Positions 1-7,111 of a stretch of DNA of 29,837 nt are shown piece by piece. How positions within the stretch are numbered: the stretch's first letter is position 1; every line of letters starts with the position of its first letter. The notes beneath the pieces are model-generated. The model worked only from the letters and a program-made list of their open reading frames with translations. It searched no databases and had not been told where the DNA came from. Source of the DNA: CAMTWZ01 sp964412365 (GTDB taxonomy: Bacteria > Bacteroidota > Rhodothermia > Balneolales > HLUCCA01); the NCBI GenBank assembly GCA_964412365.1, contig CAYPOI010000028.1:1-29837 (forward strand). The letters are read 5' to 3'. Made by a program: the position numbers and the translations under genes.

Positions 1-75
1 CTTATTTTGAAGACCGGCTTTTAAAAGATGACACAGTTAATTGAAGACTCCCACCATTTTTTTTAGATTGCTGGT

Positions 76-1125
76 ATGATGCCCAACTTCCGTAAAAGTC
101 AGATGCTGTTCCATGTCCTAGCCAGTCTAATTGCAATTGTTGCGATTCTGATTCTAGCGAAGGGATTCCTCATCCCTTTGGCTTTCGCACTTTTGATCTC
201 GTTCATCCTACTTCCGGTAGTACGTATGTTGGAACAGTGGGGCACGCATCGCATCATTGCAGCGATCACATCCATCCTATTCATTTTCATTCTGATCGGA
301 ACAGGCATTTTTCTACTGACGACTCAGTTGATTTCTCTGTCTCAAGATTTTCCGGATTTTCAGGTCAAATTCTCTCAAGTATTGACAAACCTGACCGTGT
401 TTATCAATGAGAACCTGAATGTGCTTCCCGATTTGAAACGCAACGAACTACTCGACCGAATCAATGAGGTCATTGCAGGATCCGCTGGCCGCTGGGTCAC
501 CACGACCTTCAGCAGCACAACCACATTCTTCGCGTCACTGATTCTGACCATTGTGTACTTGTTTCTGATTCTGATATACCGATCCGGACTCACGATAGCG
601 TTCACCCGTTTTTTTCCCGAAACACAGCGAGACCGTGCATTTGACGTGTTCAAGTCGATTCAAAAGGTTGGTCAAGATTATCTCATAGGCGTGGTGATGG
701 TCATTTTCATAGTTGGTTGTTTAAATAGTGCCGGCTTGTGGGTCATTGGAATCGAGCATGCGTTCATATTCGGATTCATCGCAGCCACGCTCACGATCAT
801 TCCGTATGTCGGAACCTTGATTGGGGCGTCGATGCCCATGATTTATGCGTTTGTGACGTACGATTCAGTGGGGATGACGTTATGGATTGCCGTCCTCTTT
901 TGGTCGGTCCAATTGGTTGAAAGCAATTTGATCACTCCGAGAATCGTGGGTGGGAATCTGCAGATCAATGCCCTCACATCCATTATGAGCATTGTGATCG
1001 GCGCGACCATCTGGGGTATTCCAGGGATGATATTGTTTCTGCCACTCGCCGCGATGCTCAAAGTGGTGAGCTCGGAATTGGAACCCCTCAAACCGCTCGG
1101 GATGCTTATGAGTTTGAGGGATTAG
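76..1125 (+). CDS. AI-2E family transporter (PerM/YdiK-like membrane protein)
   Basis: A 349-residue polytopic inner-membrane protein of the AI-2E exporter/PerM family (UPF0118). Members have been linked to export of autoinducer-2 or, in other bacteria, to Na+/H+ exchange, so the substrate here is open. Hydrophobic segments lie near residues 11-50 and 58-86, then a soluble stretch of about 60 residues, then further segments around 145-170, 210-270 and 285-335. The C-terminal part has the family pattern: a G-G-N-L-Q-I-N stretch followed by a hydrophobic run with W-G-I-P-G. Length matches the family (about 340-370). The start is one of two consecutive ATGs at 76 and 79. It is the only plus-strand gene in the left 11 kb, and the REP field begins 35 bp past its stop. 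Family assignment is firm; function is not. Confidence 0.9.
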   Translation: MMPNFRKSQMLFHVLASLIAIVAILILAKGFLIPLAFALLISFILLPVVRMLEQWGTHRIIAAITSILFIFILIGTGIFLLTTQLISLSQDFPDFQVKFSQVLTNLTVFINENLNVLPDLKRNELLDRINEVIAGSAGRWVTTTFSSTTTFFASLILTIVYLFLILIYRSGLTIAFTRFFPETQRDRAFDVFKSIQKVGQDYLIGVVMVIFIVGCLNSAGLWVIGIEHAFIFGFIAATLTIIPYVGTLIGASMPMIYAFVTYDSVGMTLWIAVLFWSVQLVESNLITPRIVGGNLQINALTSIMSIVIGATIWGIPGMILFLPLAAMLKVVSSELEPLKPLGMLMSLRD

Positions 1126-1160
1126 GTCCTTCGCTTTGCTCAGGATGACAGGCGCATTTT

Positions 1161-1291
1161 CCCCCAGCTAAAGCTGGGGGTCAGCGTTAAGAGGGTTCGT
1201 CGCATCGTTCTACTACCCCCCAGCTAAAGCTGGGGGTTAGCGTTAAGAGGGTTCGTCGCTTCGTTCTACCACCCCCAGCTTAAGCTGGGGG
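1161..1291. repeat. Cluster of three REP-like perfect hairpins
   Basis: Three copies of a 20-nt palindrome, CCCCCAGCTAAAGCTGGGGG or a one-base variant, at 1161-1180, 1217-1236 and 1272-1291. Each has 9-bp arms and a 2-nt loop, or is fully palindromic in the third copy. The copies are separated by near-identical spacers that contain GTTAAGAG and a TTCGTCGC-TCGTTCTAC segment. The repeat period is about 55 bp. Identical hairpins lie on the other side of the neighbouring HUH transposase gene, as expected for REP/BIME sequences linked to a RAYT. Confidence 0.9.
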
Positions 1292-1310
1292 TTAGTGTTA
1301 AGGTCTACCT

Positions 1311-1383
1311 CTCTTAACGATCACCCTCAGGTTTACCTGGGGGTAGGCTAAAGCCTACTTAGTTACCCCGGCTTTAGCCGGGG
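1311..1383. repeat. 73-nt REP cassette, left copy
   Basis: A 73-nt cassette matching 1972-2044 at 69 of 73 positions, in the same orientation. It holds three consecutive hairpins: CCCTCAGGT/ACCTGGGGG (1324-1343), TAGGCT/AGCCTA (1344-1357) and CCCCGGCT/AGCCGGGG (1366-1383). The last hairpin encodes the final residues of the transposase, and the cassette supplies its stop codon. Confidence 0.88.
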
Positions 1384-1792
1384 GACCGAAATGACGATTC
1401 ATCCACTCCTGGAATTTCTTCTCTCGCCGAAACTTCTGATTTCGGATATACAGTCTGACCACATCCACCTCCGAGGGAGCGACACTTCGGATGAAATAGC
1501 CGCGCGCCCACCGAAACGGAACCCCGTTTATTCTCTCCTTATTTAAGGAATAGGATGTCTTCCCTTTCAGATTTCCTATAAGTGTGGCTAGGTTTACGTC
1601 AGCCTTTAATCGTAGAAGCAAATGAACGTGGTCTTCCAACCCGTTGATTTCATTCACTGTGATGCCGGATTCCACCAAATAATCGTGCATGATCTGATAG
1701 CATCGTGGTGACCAGATCGCATCTAGATATGGAAACCGATGCTTGGTTGGAATCACCAAATGGACGTATAGAATATGATAGCTGTGGTTCAT
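1355..1792 (-). CDS. Y1 HUH transposase, IS200-like / REP-associated (RAYT)
   Basis: A 145-residue single-domain transposase of the IS200/IS605 TnpA (Y1) superfamily, which cuts and rejoins single-stranded DNA at hairpins through a 5'-phosphotyrosine. The HUH metal-binding motif is E-D-H-V-H-L-L-L around residues 53-60 (H55, H57), and the catalytic Tyr is Y115 in R-L-Y-I-R-N-Q. The downstream W-A-R-G-Y-F-I-R-S-V block at 95-104 is typical of the family. Length is normal (140-160). No tnpB-like partner is present. The last residues (P-P-A-K-A-G-V-T-K) are encoded by the 1366-1383 hairpin plus its flank, so the C-terminus seems formed by the repeat. Flanking REP-like palindromes in several copies argue for the RAYT branch over a classical IS. 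Catalytic residues are intact, so it could be active. Confidence 0.87.
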   Translation of the reverse strand: MNHSYHILYVHLVIPTKHRFPYLDAIWSPRCYQIMHDYLVESGITVNEINGLEDHVHLLLRLKADVNLATLIGNLKGKTSYSLNKERINGVPFRWARGYFIRSVAPSEVDVVRLYIRNQKFRREKKFQEWMNRHFGPPAKAGVTK

Positions 1793-1871
1793 CGCCGAAG
1801 CTAACCGATGGCCGGATTCCAGTCAAAAACTTTCGTTCCGTAATCTGTGCAATCTCCCGGCTCCCTAACTA

Positions 1872-1930
1872 CCCCCAGCTAAAGCTGGGGGACTGTGGCG
1901 CTACGTTCCGCCCCCAGCTAAAGCTGGGGG
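1872..1930. repeat. Two REP-like hairpins upstream of the transposase gene
   Basis: Two more exact copies of CCCCCAGCTAAAGCTGGGGG, at 1872-1891 and 1911-1930. They lie about 80 and 119 bp upstream of the transposase start codon. The second copy is followed by GTTAAGAGT at 1936-1944, which pairs with ACTCTTAAC at 1971-1979 to give an additional 9-bp stem around a 26-nt loop. Confidence 0.9.
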
Positions 1931-1971
1931 TTAGTGTTAAGAGTGGACATTACTGAGTTCAGCCGCCGGTA

Positions 1972-2044
1972 CTCTTAACGATCACCCCCAGGTTTACCTG
2001 GGGGTAGGCTAAAGCCTACCTAATTACCCCGGCTCTAGCCGGGG
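1972..2044. repeat. 73-nt REP cassette, right copy
   Basis: The right copy of the 73-nt cassette, with hairpins CCCCCAGGT/ACCTGGGGG (1985-2004), TAGGCT/AGCCTA (2005-2018) and CCCCGGCT/AGCCGGGG (2027-2044). The last hairpin overlaps the 3' end of the ATP-grasp gene and encodes its final residues (R-L-E-P-G), followed by TAA. Confidence 0.88.
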
Positions 2045-2989
2045 TAAGATCTCCCTTAGCTTTTCCCCCAACCAGCGCTCATAAGGAACCCCCTTCAACT
2101 CCGCCAAAATCGCGAACGTCTGATCGACAGCGAACGTCGGCAACGGATTGATTTCTAGGAAGAACGGATTCCCCACCTCATCGCACTTGAAATCGAGTCG
2201 TGCGAAGTGCTTCACGCCCAACTCCTCACATAACCGCAGCGACCATTCCTGAAGCGTCGCCTCCAACTCGGGCGTGAGCGTGCCGCTCACCAGCACCTCG
2301 CCTTCGGATTTCACCACATGGGATCCCAACTTGGACTCCGCATCCAACCCTCGCTCGAGAACCGGATACGCTTTTAAGGGTTGACCCAGCACCGCAACCG
2401 TGAATTCCGGACCACTCAAAAACGGCTCAACCACCGCATCCTGCCCATACGCTTCGCGGATGCGGGCCACCGCGGCGTTCAATTCGTCTTCTGTACTTAC
2501 TATGCTTTTTGCACTCAATCCTTTGGCTGTGCCTTCATACCTTGGCTTCGCCAAGCGTAGACCGTGGGTCGTAGGCCGAAGGTCGGAAGACTCCCCCCCG
2601 AGCACCGAGTACCGAGTACCAGGTACCGGAATGCCTAAAAAACCTGCAACGATCTTCGTCAGTCGCTTATCCAAAGACACGGAAAGCGTCAACGCATCAC
2701 TCCCCAAAAACGGAATGCCGTACATCTCGAGCAGTGCCGGTCCCCAGGCTTCTCGGTTGCGGGTTCCGTAGCCTTCGGAGATGTTCCAGACCAGATCGAC
2801 ATCCGGCCGATGCTTCAAAATGCTCAGCGGACCACCTAATCTCACCGGATTGTGGCCGCAATGACGAATGGCCGCTTCCATCACCGCAATCGTGCTTTCG
2901 GGCTCGAATTCGGCGAAAACATCAAGAACGCCAGTCCCGACAACGTCGGGATACTCGTCTTCGCGATCGTATAAGATTCCGATTCTCAT
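2024..2989 (-). CDS. ATP-grasp ligase, D-Ala-D-Ala-ligase-like, substrate unknown
   Basis: A 321-residue cytoplasmic ATP-grasp enzyme, presumably joining a carboxyl-phosphate intermediate to an amine. ATP-grasp landmarks are L-A-K-P-R-Y-E-G-T-A-K-G at 146-157 (ATP-binding K148), V-E-P-F-L-S-G-P-E-F at 187-196, A-R-L-D-F at 263-267, and the metal-binding L-E-I-N-P-L-P at 278-284 (E279, N281). The substrate side differs from real Ddl. The N-terminal G-G-x-S-x-E-x-x-V-S motif is missing, and the omega-loop Y-x-Y-x-x-K-Y is replaced by a stretch without tyrosine (210-230). I therefore do not call it ddl. Its ATG overlaps the KamA-like stop (ATGA), implying translational coupling and a shared pathway. 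A heptamer array encodes part of the central linker, and a REP hairpin encodes the C-terminus. Ligase class is firm; substrate is not. Confidence 0.85.
   Translation of the reverse strand: MRIGILYDREDEYPDVVGTGVLDVFAEFEPESTIAVMEAAIRHCGHNPVRLGGPLSILKHRPDVDLVWNISEGYGTRNREAWGPALLEMYGIPFLGSDALTLSVSLDKRLTKIVAGFLGIPVPGTRYSVLGGESSDLRPTTHGLRLAKPRYEGTAKGLSAKSIVSTEDELNAAVARIREAYGQDAVVEPFLSGPEFTVAVLGQPLKAYPVLERGLDAESKLGSHVVKSEGEVLVSGTLTPELEATLQEWSLRLCEELGVKHFARLDFKCDEVGNPFFLEINPLPTFAVDQTFAILAELKGVPYERWLGEKLREILPRLEPG
2541..2629. repeat. Low-complexity block in the ligase gene: heptamer array plus hairpin
   Basis: Four tandem heptamers lie at 2598-2625: CCGAGCA, CCGAGTA, CCGAGTA, CCAGGTA. They encode T-R-Y-S-V-L-G on the minus strand. 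At 2541-2555 there is a hairpin, CTTGGC-TTC-GCCAAG, which encodes the L-A-K-P segment carrying the ATP-binding lysine. The stretch reads in frame and keeps about the same linker length as ordinary Ddl proteins. Confidence 0.75.
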
Positions 2990-4065
2990 GACTCCGGATT
3001 GAATTCACGCCACGTTTCGCCCCCATACGCCTTCACCACGACATGATCACCGTCTCGTTCCACGAATCCGCTCGGCGTGAGCGGTACTTTGCCATGAGGC
3101 GTATCCAACACATACAATGGAATGGCGAAGCCGGATAATTGTCCGCGGAGGCCGTTCATGAGCCCCATCCCCTCCTCGATCGTCGTCCGGAAATGCTTCG
3201 TCCCGCCGATGAGCTGCGCCTGATACAGGTAATACGGACGCACACGCATCTTCACCAGCGACGAAAACAGCGTTTTGAGGGTGTCCACATCGTTATTGAT
3301 GCCCTTCAGCAACACGGTCTGATTTCCCAACGGTGAGCCAGCCCGTGTGATGCGGTCGCAGGCCTCAGCGGCATCCGGCGTGAGTTCTTTCGGATGGTTG
3401 TAGTGCGTGTTCACCCAAATCGGATGATATTTGGCGATCATGTCCGTGAATTCAGGCGTGATTCGGAAGGGATTCAGCACCGGAAATCGTGTTCCGATTC
3501 GGATGATGCCCACGTGCGGAATCGCCCGAAGGCGGGACAAGATCCATTCTAGATTCGAATCATTGAGGATCAGCGGATCACCACCAGTCAGCAGCACATC
3601 ATTGATTTCCGGATGAGACGCGATATAATCGATGCCTTGCTGGATTTCAGTCTTGTTCATCGCGTATTCGCCATCACCCACCATCCGCTTGCGCAAACAA
3701 TACCGGCAATAGACGGCACATTCCGCCGCAACACAGAACGCCACGCGATCGTTGTAATTGTGTACCAGGTTCTTGACCGGACTATGCGCCAATTCCTCCA
3801 ACGGATCCAGATCTTCGATGCCGATATCATCACTCATCTCATCCATCTTGGGAACCACCTGCCGGCGGATGGGGCAATTCGGGTCGTCCCGATCCATCAA
3901 AGAGGCATAATACGGCGTGATCTGCCACCGGAAATAGGCCTTCGTGGCCTCGATCGCGGCACGCTCATCGTCGGTTAGGTTGATCCACGTCGATAAGTCT
4001 TCTGCCGTGCGGATGCGGTTGCGCAACTGCCATTTCCAATCGCGCCATTCAGGGGAATTCTGCAT
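2986..4065 (-). CDS. KamA-like radical SAM amino-acid 2,3-aminomutase
   Basis: A 359-residue radical SAM/PLP enzyme of the lysine 2,3-aminomutase family, which moves the alpha-amino group of an L-amino acid to the beta carbon. I place the start at the ATG at 4065. The frame stays open further up, but those 46 codons run through a repeat-rich spacer and look non-coding. The [4Fe-4S] motif is C-A-V-Y-C-R-Y-C (C116, C120, C123). The R-V-R-P-Y-Y-L-Y-Q block at 274-282 and H-F-R-T at 291-294 are conserved. The PLP lysine is probably K326, but the usual P-G-G-G-G-K is T-P-H-G-K. At the position of the lysine-binding Asp (Y-Q-C-D-L in clostridial LAM) there is Q284 (Y-Q-A-Q-L), while the second Asp is kept (D321). 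The substrate may therefore not be lysine. It is too long for EpmB and differs from it in the C-terminus. The gene is coupled by ATGA to the ATP-grasp ligase. Confidence 0.85.
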   Translation of the reverse strand: MQNSPEWRDWKWQLRNRIRTAEDLSTWINLTDDERAAIEATKAYFRWQITPYYASLMDRDDPNCPIRRQVVPKMDEMSDDIGIEDLDPLEELAHSPVKNLVHNYNDRVAFCVAAECAVYCRYCLRKRMVGDGEYAMNKTEIQQGIDYIASHPEINDVLLTGGDPLILNDSNLEWILSRLRAIPHVGIIRIGTRFPVLNPFRITPEFTDMIAKYHPIWVNTHYNHPKELTPDAAEACDRITRAGSPLGNQTVLLKGINNDVDTLKTLFSSLVKMRVRPYYLYQAQLIGGTKHFRTTIEEGMGLMNGLRGQLSGFAIPLYVLDTPHGKVPLTPSGFVERDGDHVVVKAYGGETWREFNPES

Positions 4066-4090
4066 GGGGGAAGATACGGGGGAAAAATTG

Positions 4091-4155
4091 AACAGGAGGA
4101 TGGGTGGATGGGAGGTGATTTTCCTCCCGTCCTCATGTCCTCCTGTCCTCCTGTT
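4091..4155 (-). terminator. Nested hairpin, candidate terminator after the DUF4139 gene
   Basis: The outer arms AACAGGAGGA (4091-4100) and TCCTCCTGTT (4146-4155) enclose an inner stem pairing 4106-4115 with 4123-4132 (one T-G pair). Read in the gene direction (minus), the hairpin starts 4 nt past the stop codon and is followed by CAATTTTTCC, a short T run. An octamer (GTCCTCCT) is repeated in the right arm, so it may instead be a dispersed repeat. Confidence 0.4.
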
Positions 4156-4159
4156 AATA

Positions 4160-5506
4160 TTAATACGAACTACGCACCGTGAACTGCACGCTCTTCTCTT
4201 CACCCGCTTTCAAGGTGACCGGGAAGTACGCCAAATTCCCCTCCCCTTTCGGATCGATCGTCGAACGAGTGATGGCGGTATTCGGACTCATCTGCATCGC
4301 CACTTCCACCACAATCGATTCTTTTTTCGTATTCTTCACCGCCACTGAGTAATGATTGTCGAAGACGTTGTCGCGGATGCGGTCCTGACGCATTTGGTCT
4401 TCTTTGATGAGGATGTCGAACGCGGTTCCGGTCACCAGGCGGACACGCCCATCCACTGCCGTATGGGGGATGTTCGCTTCGCCGGTCATCGTGATGCGAT
4501 CGCCCGAACGTGTGAAAACAGATACTTGTCCTGCTGGAAGTGGTTTGCCCAATCCTGCAGCTGTGGTGTTCGGAATATCGTACATCACCTGTGCCAGACT
4601 TCCACGGAACACTCCGGTTGAATTTCCATTGGCCATGTAGCGATAGCGACGCTCATGCTTGATCGCCGATTCTTCCACCAAGGGGATGCGAGTCTGAACG
4701 CCTGTTAGCAGGTCGAACGGCTTGTCGAGTGTGTACAAATGCACATCACCGACAGATTCTTCCACCATTTTCCGCTCCGAATCTTCCGATGCCATCGCCA
4801 TCACTTCTCTGTACATCGGAGCTTGATTCCGTCCACCGCCGCTTCGATAAATATCCCCCGCCAACAAACGCACCGTCGCATTGTGGAAATCCATCCCTGT
4901 GTTGTTGTCGATGCGGGCGAAGCCGATGAGTCGTCCCGTTGCGGCGTTCTCATCCAAGATCACATTGTAGGATGCGGCCCATCCGAAACCACTCGTTTTA
5001 TACAAAAAGGACACATCCTGCTTCCCTGCACGACGCGCATTCAGATCCACCGTCACCGCTGGAAACGACGTGAATACCGCAGGCAGACTATCCACCGCCA
5101 CATGAAACGAAGCCGGATTGGTGACCGACAACAAACTTCCATCCGCCAATTTCAGAATCAACACCCCATTCTGGTATCGATCCACAATGCCCGTGAACGT
5201 ATGATCCGCCCCAATCAAGGTCACTTGTTTCCCGATGCGGGATGTGAGGATGGAGGCGGATGTGGGCCGTTCCATCCCCATCGATGCCGAATTTAATGTG
5301 CCACTGAACAGTGTGAACAGAGAATTGGGATCGAAGGCATGCGGAAGTCCGGTTACCTCAACGCGATTGATCCCCGCCCGAAGCGTGAAGGATCGGGTGT
5401 CCTTGACCACCCCGAAACCGGAAGAATAAAGCGTGATGTCGTAGGGCTGGGCGGATGTGGTTAGTGCGAAACTCACAAACGCGATCGTGGCGATGAGAAA
5501 CTTCAT
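4160..5506 (-). CDS. Secreted DUF4139 domain protein
   Basis: A 448-residue exported protein. I choose the ATG at 5506 because it opens a typical signal peptide (M-K-F-L-I-A-T-I, hydrophobic core, T-S-A-Q cleavage site near residue 19). The longer frame upstream runs through heptamer repeats. After about 150 residues of N-terminal beta-rich sequence comes the DUF4139 region (about 160-448), with its S-G-F-G-W-A-A-S-Y motif and a beta-rich C-terminus ending in K-A-G-E-E-K-S-V-Q-F-T-V. DUF4139 proteins are periplasmic or surface proteins of unknown biochemical role. This one is shorter than many relatives (500-600) and lacks a visible coiled-coil N-terminal DUF4140 part. It lies upstream of the aminomutase/ligase pair but is separated by a hairpin, so a functional link is not implied. 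Confidence 0.85.
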   Translation of the reverse strand: MKFLIATIAFVSFALTTSAQPYDITLYSSGFGVVKDTRSFTLRAGINRVEVTGLPHAFDPNSLFTLFSGTLNSASMGMERPTSASILTSRIGKQVTLIGADHTFTGIVDRYQNGVLILKLADGSLLSVTNPASFHVAVDSLPAVFTSFPAVTVDLNARRAGKQDVSFLYKTSGFGWAASYNVILDENAATGRLIGFARIDNNTGMDFHNATVRLLAGDIYRSGGGRNQAPMYREVMAMASEDSERKMVEESVGDVHLYTLDKPFDLLTGVQTRIPLVEESAIKHERRYRYMANGNSTGVFRGSLAQVMYDIPNTTAAGLGKPLPAGQVSVFTRSGDRITMTGEANIPHTAVDGRVRLVTGTAFDILIKEDQMRQDRIRDNVFDNHYSVAVKNTKKESIVVEVAMQMSPNTAITRSTIDPKGEGNLAYFPVTLKAGEEKSVQFTVRSSY

Positions 5507-5513
5507 AAGAAGA

Positions 5514-5684
5514 AATGTTGAAGTTTGAATGTTGAATGTTGAATGTTGAATACCGAGGAAGATACCTACTGCATAACGCCGATATGCTGTCTTTCTGCCC
5601 CACATCTTCGTGCGATTCTCTTCACACTTCCAACTTCCTACTTCCTACTCTTTTTTCAACATTCAAACTTCAACATTCAACATT
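5514..5684. repeat. Inverted pair of heptamer arrays in an intergenic gap
   Basis: A left array (5514-5550) of AATGTTG/AAGTTTG heptamers, five units, and a right array (5655-5684) with the reverse-complement pattern (TTCAACA, TTCAAAC, TTCAACA). Together they can fold into a long hairpin between the aldehyde dehydrogenase stop and the DUF4139 start. The right arm overlaps the dehydrogenase stop codon. The 176-nt gap otherwise holds only low-complexity sequence. The same heptamer occurs inside the helicase gene at 27750-27784. Confidence 0.85.
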
Positions 5685-7056
5685 ACTTCTTCCCAATCAC
5701 CACTCTAAGCGCCTTAAGCAACGCATTCCCATACGGCGGCAAGAGTATCTTAAATCCATCCACCCCGAATCTTGGTTTTAAGATGGCGCGCTCGTTCGAG
5801 AAGGCCACGAAGCCGTACTCGCCATGCGATTTTCCGATACCGGACCCATTCACTCCGCCAAACGGGAGGTTCGGATGCGAGAAATGCGCCATTACGTCGT
5901 TGATGCAGGTCGCCCCGGCGGATGTCCGTGCGATCACCCGATCCGCGAACGCACGGTCTTTCGAGAACACATACAGTGCTAGCGGATCCGGTAGCGAGCG
6001 GATGTGAGCCACCATCGAACCCTCATCCGTCCATGTCATGATGGGGATGATCGGACCAAAAATCTCCTCCGTCATCACCTCCATCTCCGGCGTCACTCCC
6101 GTCAAGATCGTCGGATTCATATGCGTCGCAGATCCATCCACCTTATGAGAAAAAGCCTGAGCCCCGCGCTTCACGGCATCCTCAATCAATCCTTGAAGTC
6201 GTTTAAAGTGCGATACATTCACGATCGACGCGAAATCCTTGGACGTGGTGATGCGGACTTTCAGTTCGTCTTTCACCAACTCCACGAACCGATCGTGTAC
6301 GCTCCCTTCGATAAGCACGTAATCAGGCGCGATGCAAGTTTGTCCGGCATTGAAGCATTTCCCCCACACCAATTTCCGTGCGGATAACTCCAGATCCGCC
6401 GTGGCATCGATCACCATCGGTGATTTTCCGCCCAATTCGAGCGTCACGGTGGACAGGTTCTTCGCGGCGGCTTCCATCACGATTTTCCCGACCCGCGGAC
6501 TCCCCGTAAAAAACACATGGTCGAACGGCAGTTTCAGCAGCTCGGTCGATTCCTTCACCCCACCTTCAATCACGGCTACTTCATCCTCTTCAAACAATCC
6601 GGATAGGATGTTCTTGATGAGTTTGGACGTGCTTGGTGCCAGTTCCGATGGCTTCATCATCACCCGGTTTCCCGCAGCCAGGGCCGATACCAGTGGAATC
6701 ATGGCCAGATTGAAGGGATAATTCCATGGCGATATGATCAACACCACGCCCATCGGCTCGCGATGCACCCAAGCTTTCGTGCCGGCCATCATCAGCGATG
6801 GGGATGCGGACTTCGGCGCCATGTAGCCCTTCAAGTTCGAAATGGCATGCCGCAGATCTTCCGTCACCGTCAGGATTTCGGATATCAGCGTTTCGGCTTC
6901 CGGCTTCTGAAAATCGGCTTGCAACGCTGCCACAATCTCCCGCTCATGCGCTTGCACGGCGGCCAACAATCGCTTCAGAGTGGCTTTCCGCTGCTCGTAA
7001 GATGGCGGACCGTTGCGTAGGAAGGCGGATTGTTGGGCGAGGAAAATCTTCTTCAT
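5683..7056 (-). CDS. NAD(P)-dependent aldehyde dehydrogenase, class 3-like
   Basis: A 457-residue cytoplasmic aldehyde dehydrogenase oxidising an aldehyde to the acid. Short length, W-N-Y-P-F at 110-114 (catalytic-pocket N111), E-L-G-G-K-S-P at 207-213 (general base E207), G-Q-T-C at 238-241 (nucleophile C241), E-E-I-F-G-P, and the N-L-P-F-G-G-V-N-G-S-G-I-G block near the C-terminus all fit the ALDH3 branch. This branch usually handles long-chain or aromatic aldehydes such as those from lipid peroxidation. A hydrophobic C-terminal tail (L-L-K-A-L-R-V-V-I-G-K-K) resembles the membrane-associating tails of some family members. The next gene upstream on the strand is a small lipoprotein 55 nt away. 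Substrate is not predictable. Confidence 0.93.
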   Translation of the reverse strand: MKKIFLAQQSAFLRNGPPSYEQRKATLKRLLAAVQAHEREIVAALQADFQKPEAETLISEILTVTEDLRHAISNLKGYMAPKSASPSLMMAGTKAWVHREPMGVVLIISPWNYPFNLAMIPLVSALAAGNRVMMKPSELAPSTSKLIKNILSGLFEEDEVAVIEGGVKESTELLKLPFDHVFFTGSPRVGKIVMEAAAKNLSTVTLELGGKSPMVIDATADLELSARKLVWGKCFNAGQTCIAPDYVLIEGSVHDRFVELVKDELKVRITTSKDFASIVNVSHFKRLQGLIEDAVKRGAQAFSHKVDGSATHMNPTILTGVTPEMEVMTEEIFGPIIPIMTWTDEGSMVAHIRSLPDPLALYVFSKDRAFADRVIARTSAGATCINDVMAHFSHPNLPFGGVNGSGIGKSHGEYGFVAFSNERAILKPRFGVDGFKILLPPYGNALLKALRVVIGKK

Positions 7057-7058
7057 CT

Positions 7059-7085
7059 TTTCATCATTTCATCATTTCATCATAC
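7059..7085. repeat. Octamer tandem repeat directly upstream of the dehydrogenase start
   Basis: Three units of CATCATTT (7062-7069, 7070-7077, and imperfect 7078-7085) sit immediately 5' of the dehydrogenase ATG, where a ribosome-binding site would be. No purine-rich Shine-Dalgarno core is visible. Confidence 0.7.
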
Positions 7086-7111
7086 ATGGCGGATGCGTTC
7101 CGCCCCTAGGT

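Larger units (their letters stand above)
1311..2044. mobile_element. RAYT-type element: HUH transposase gene between two REP cassettes
   Basis: A single Y1 transposase gene is bracketed by two direct 73-nt hairpin cassettes (1311-1383 and 1972-2044), with two more CCCCCAGCT-type hairpins at 1872-1930. There are no terminal inverted repeats of the DDE-transposon kind and no obvious target duplication. This is expected for IS200/IS605-like or RAYT elements, which recognise hairpins in single-stranded DNA. The exact mobile boundaries cannot be fixed without an empty site. The unit may be a domesticated RAYT with its REPs and not an autonomous IS. Confidence 0.7.

Noticed and set aside
1161..2044. 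Possible CRISPR array from evenly spaced repeats
   Set aside because: Repeats are perfect hairpins with near-identical spacers, flank a transposase, and no cas gene is present.
2024..2989. Naming the ATP-grasp gene ddl
   Set aside because: The Ddl N-terminal Gly/Ser/Glu motif and omega-loop tyrosines are missing, and the gene is coupled to an aminomutase.
4066..4203. 46-residue N-terminal extension of the aminomutase frame
   Set aside because: It is encoded by a repeat/hairpin spacer with no conserved feature; the ATG at 4065 fits the family start.
5507..5605. N-terminal extension of the DUF4139 protein (S-T-F-N-I-Q repeats)
   Set aside because: It is read through a heptamer array and would bury the signal peptide; the ATG at 5506 starts a proper signal sequence.
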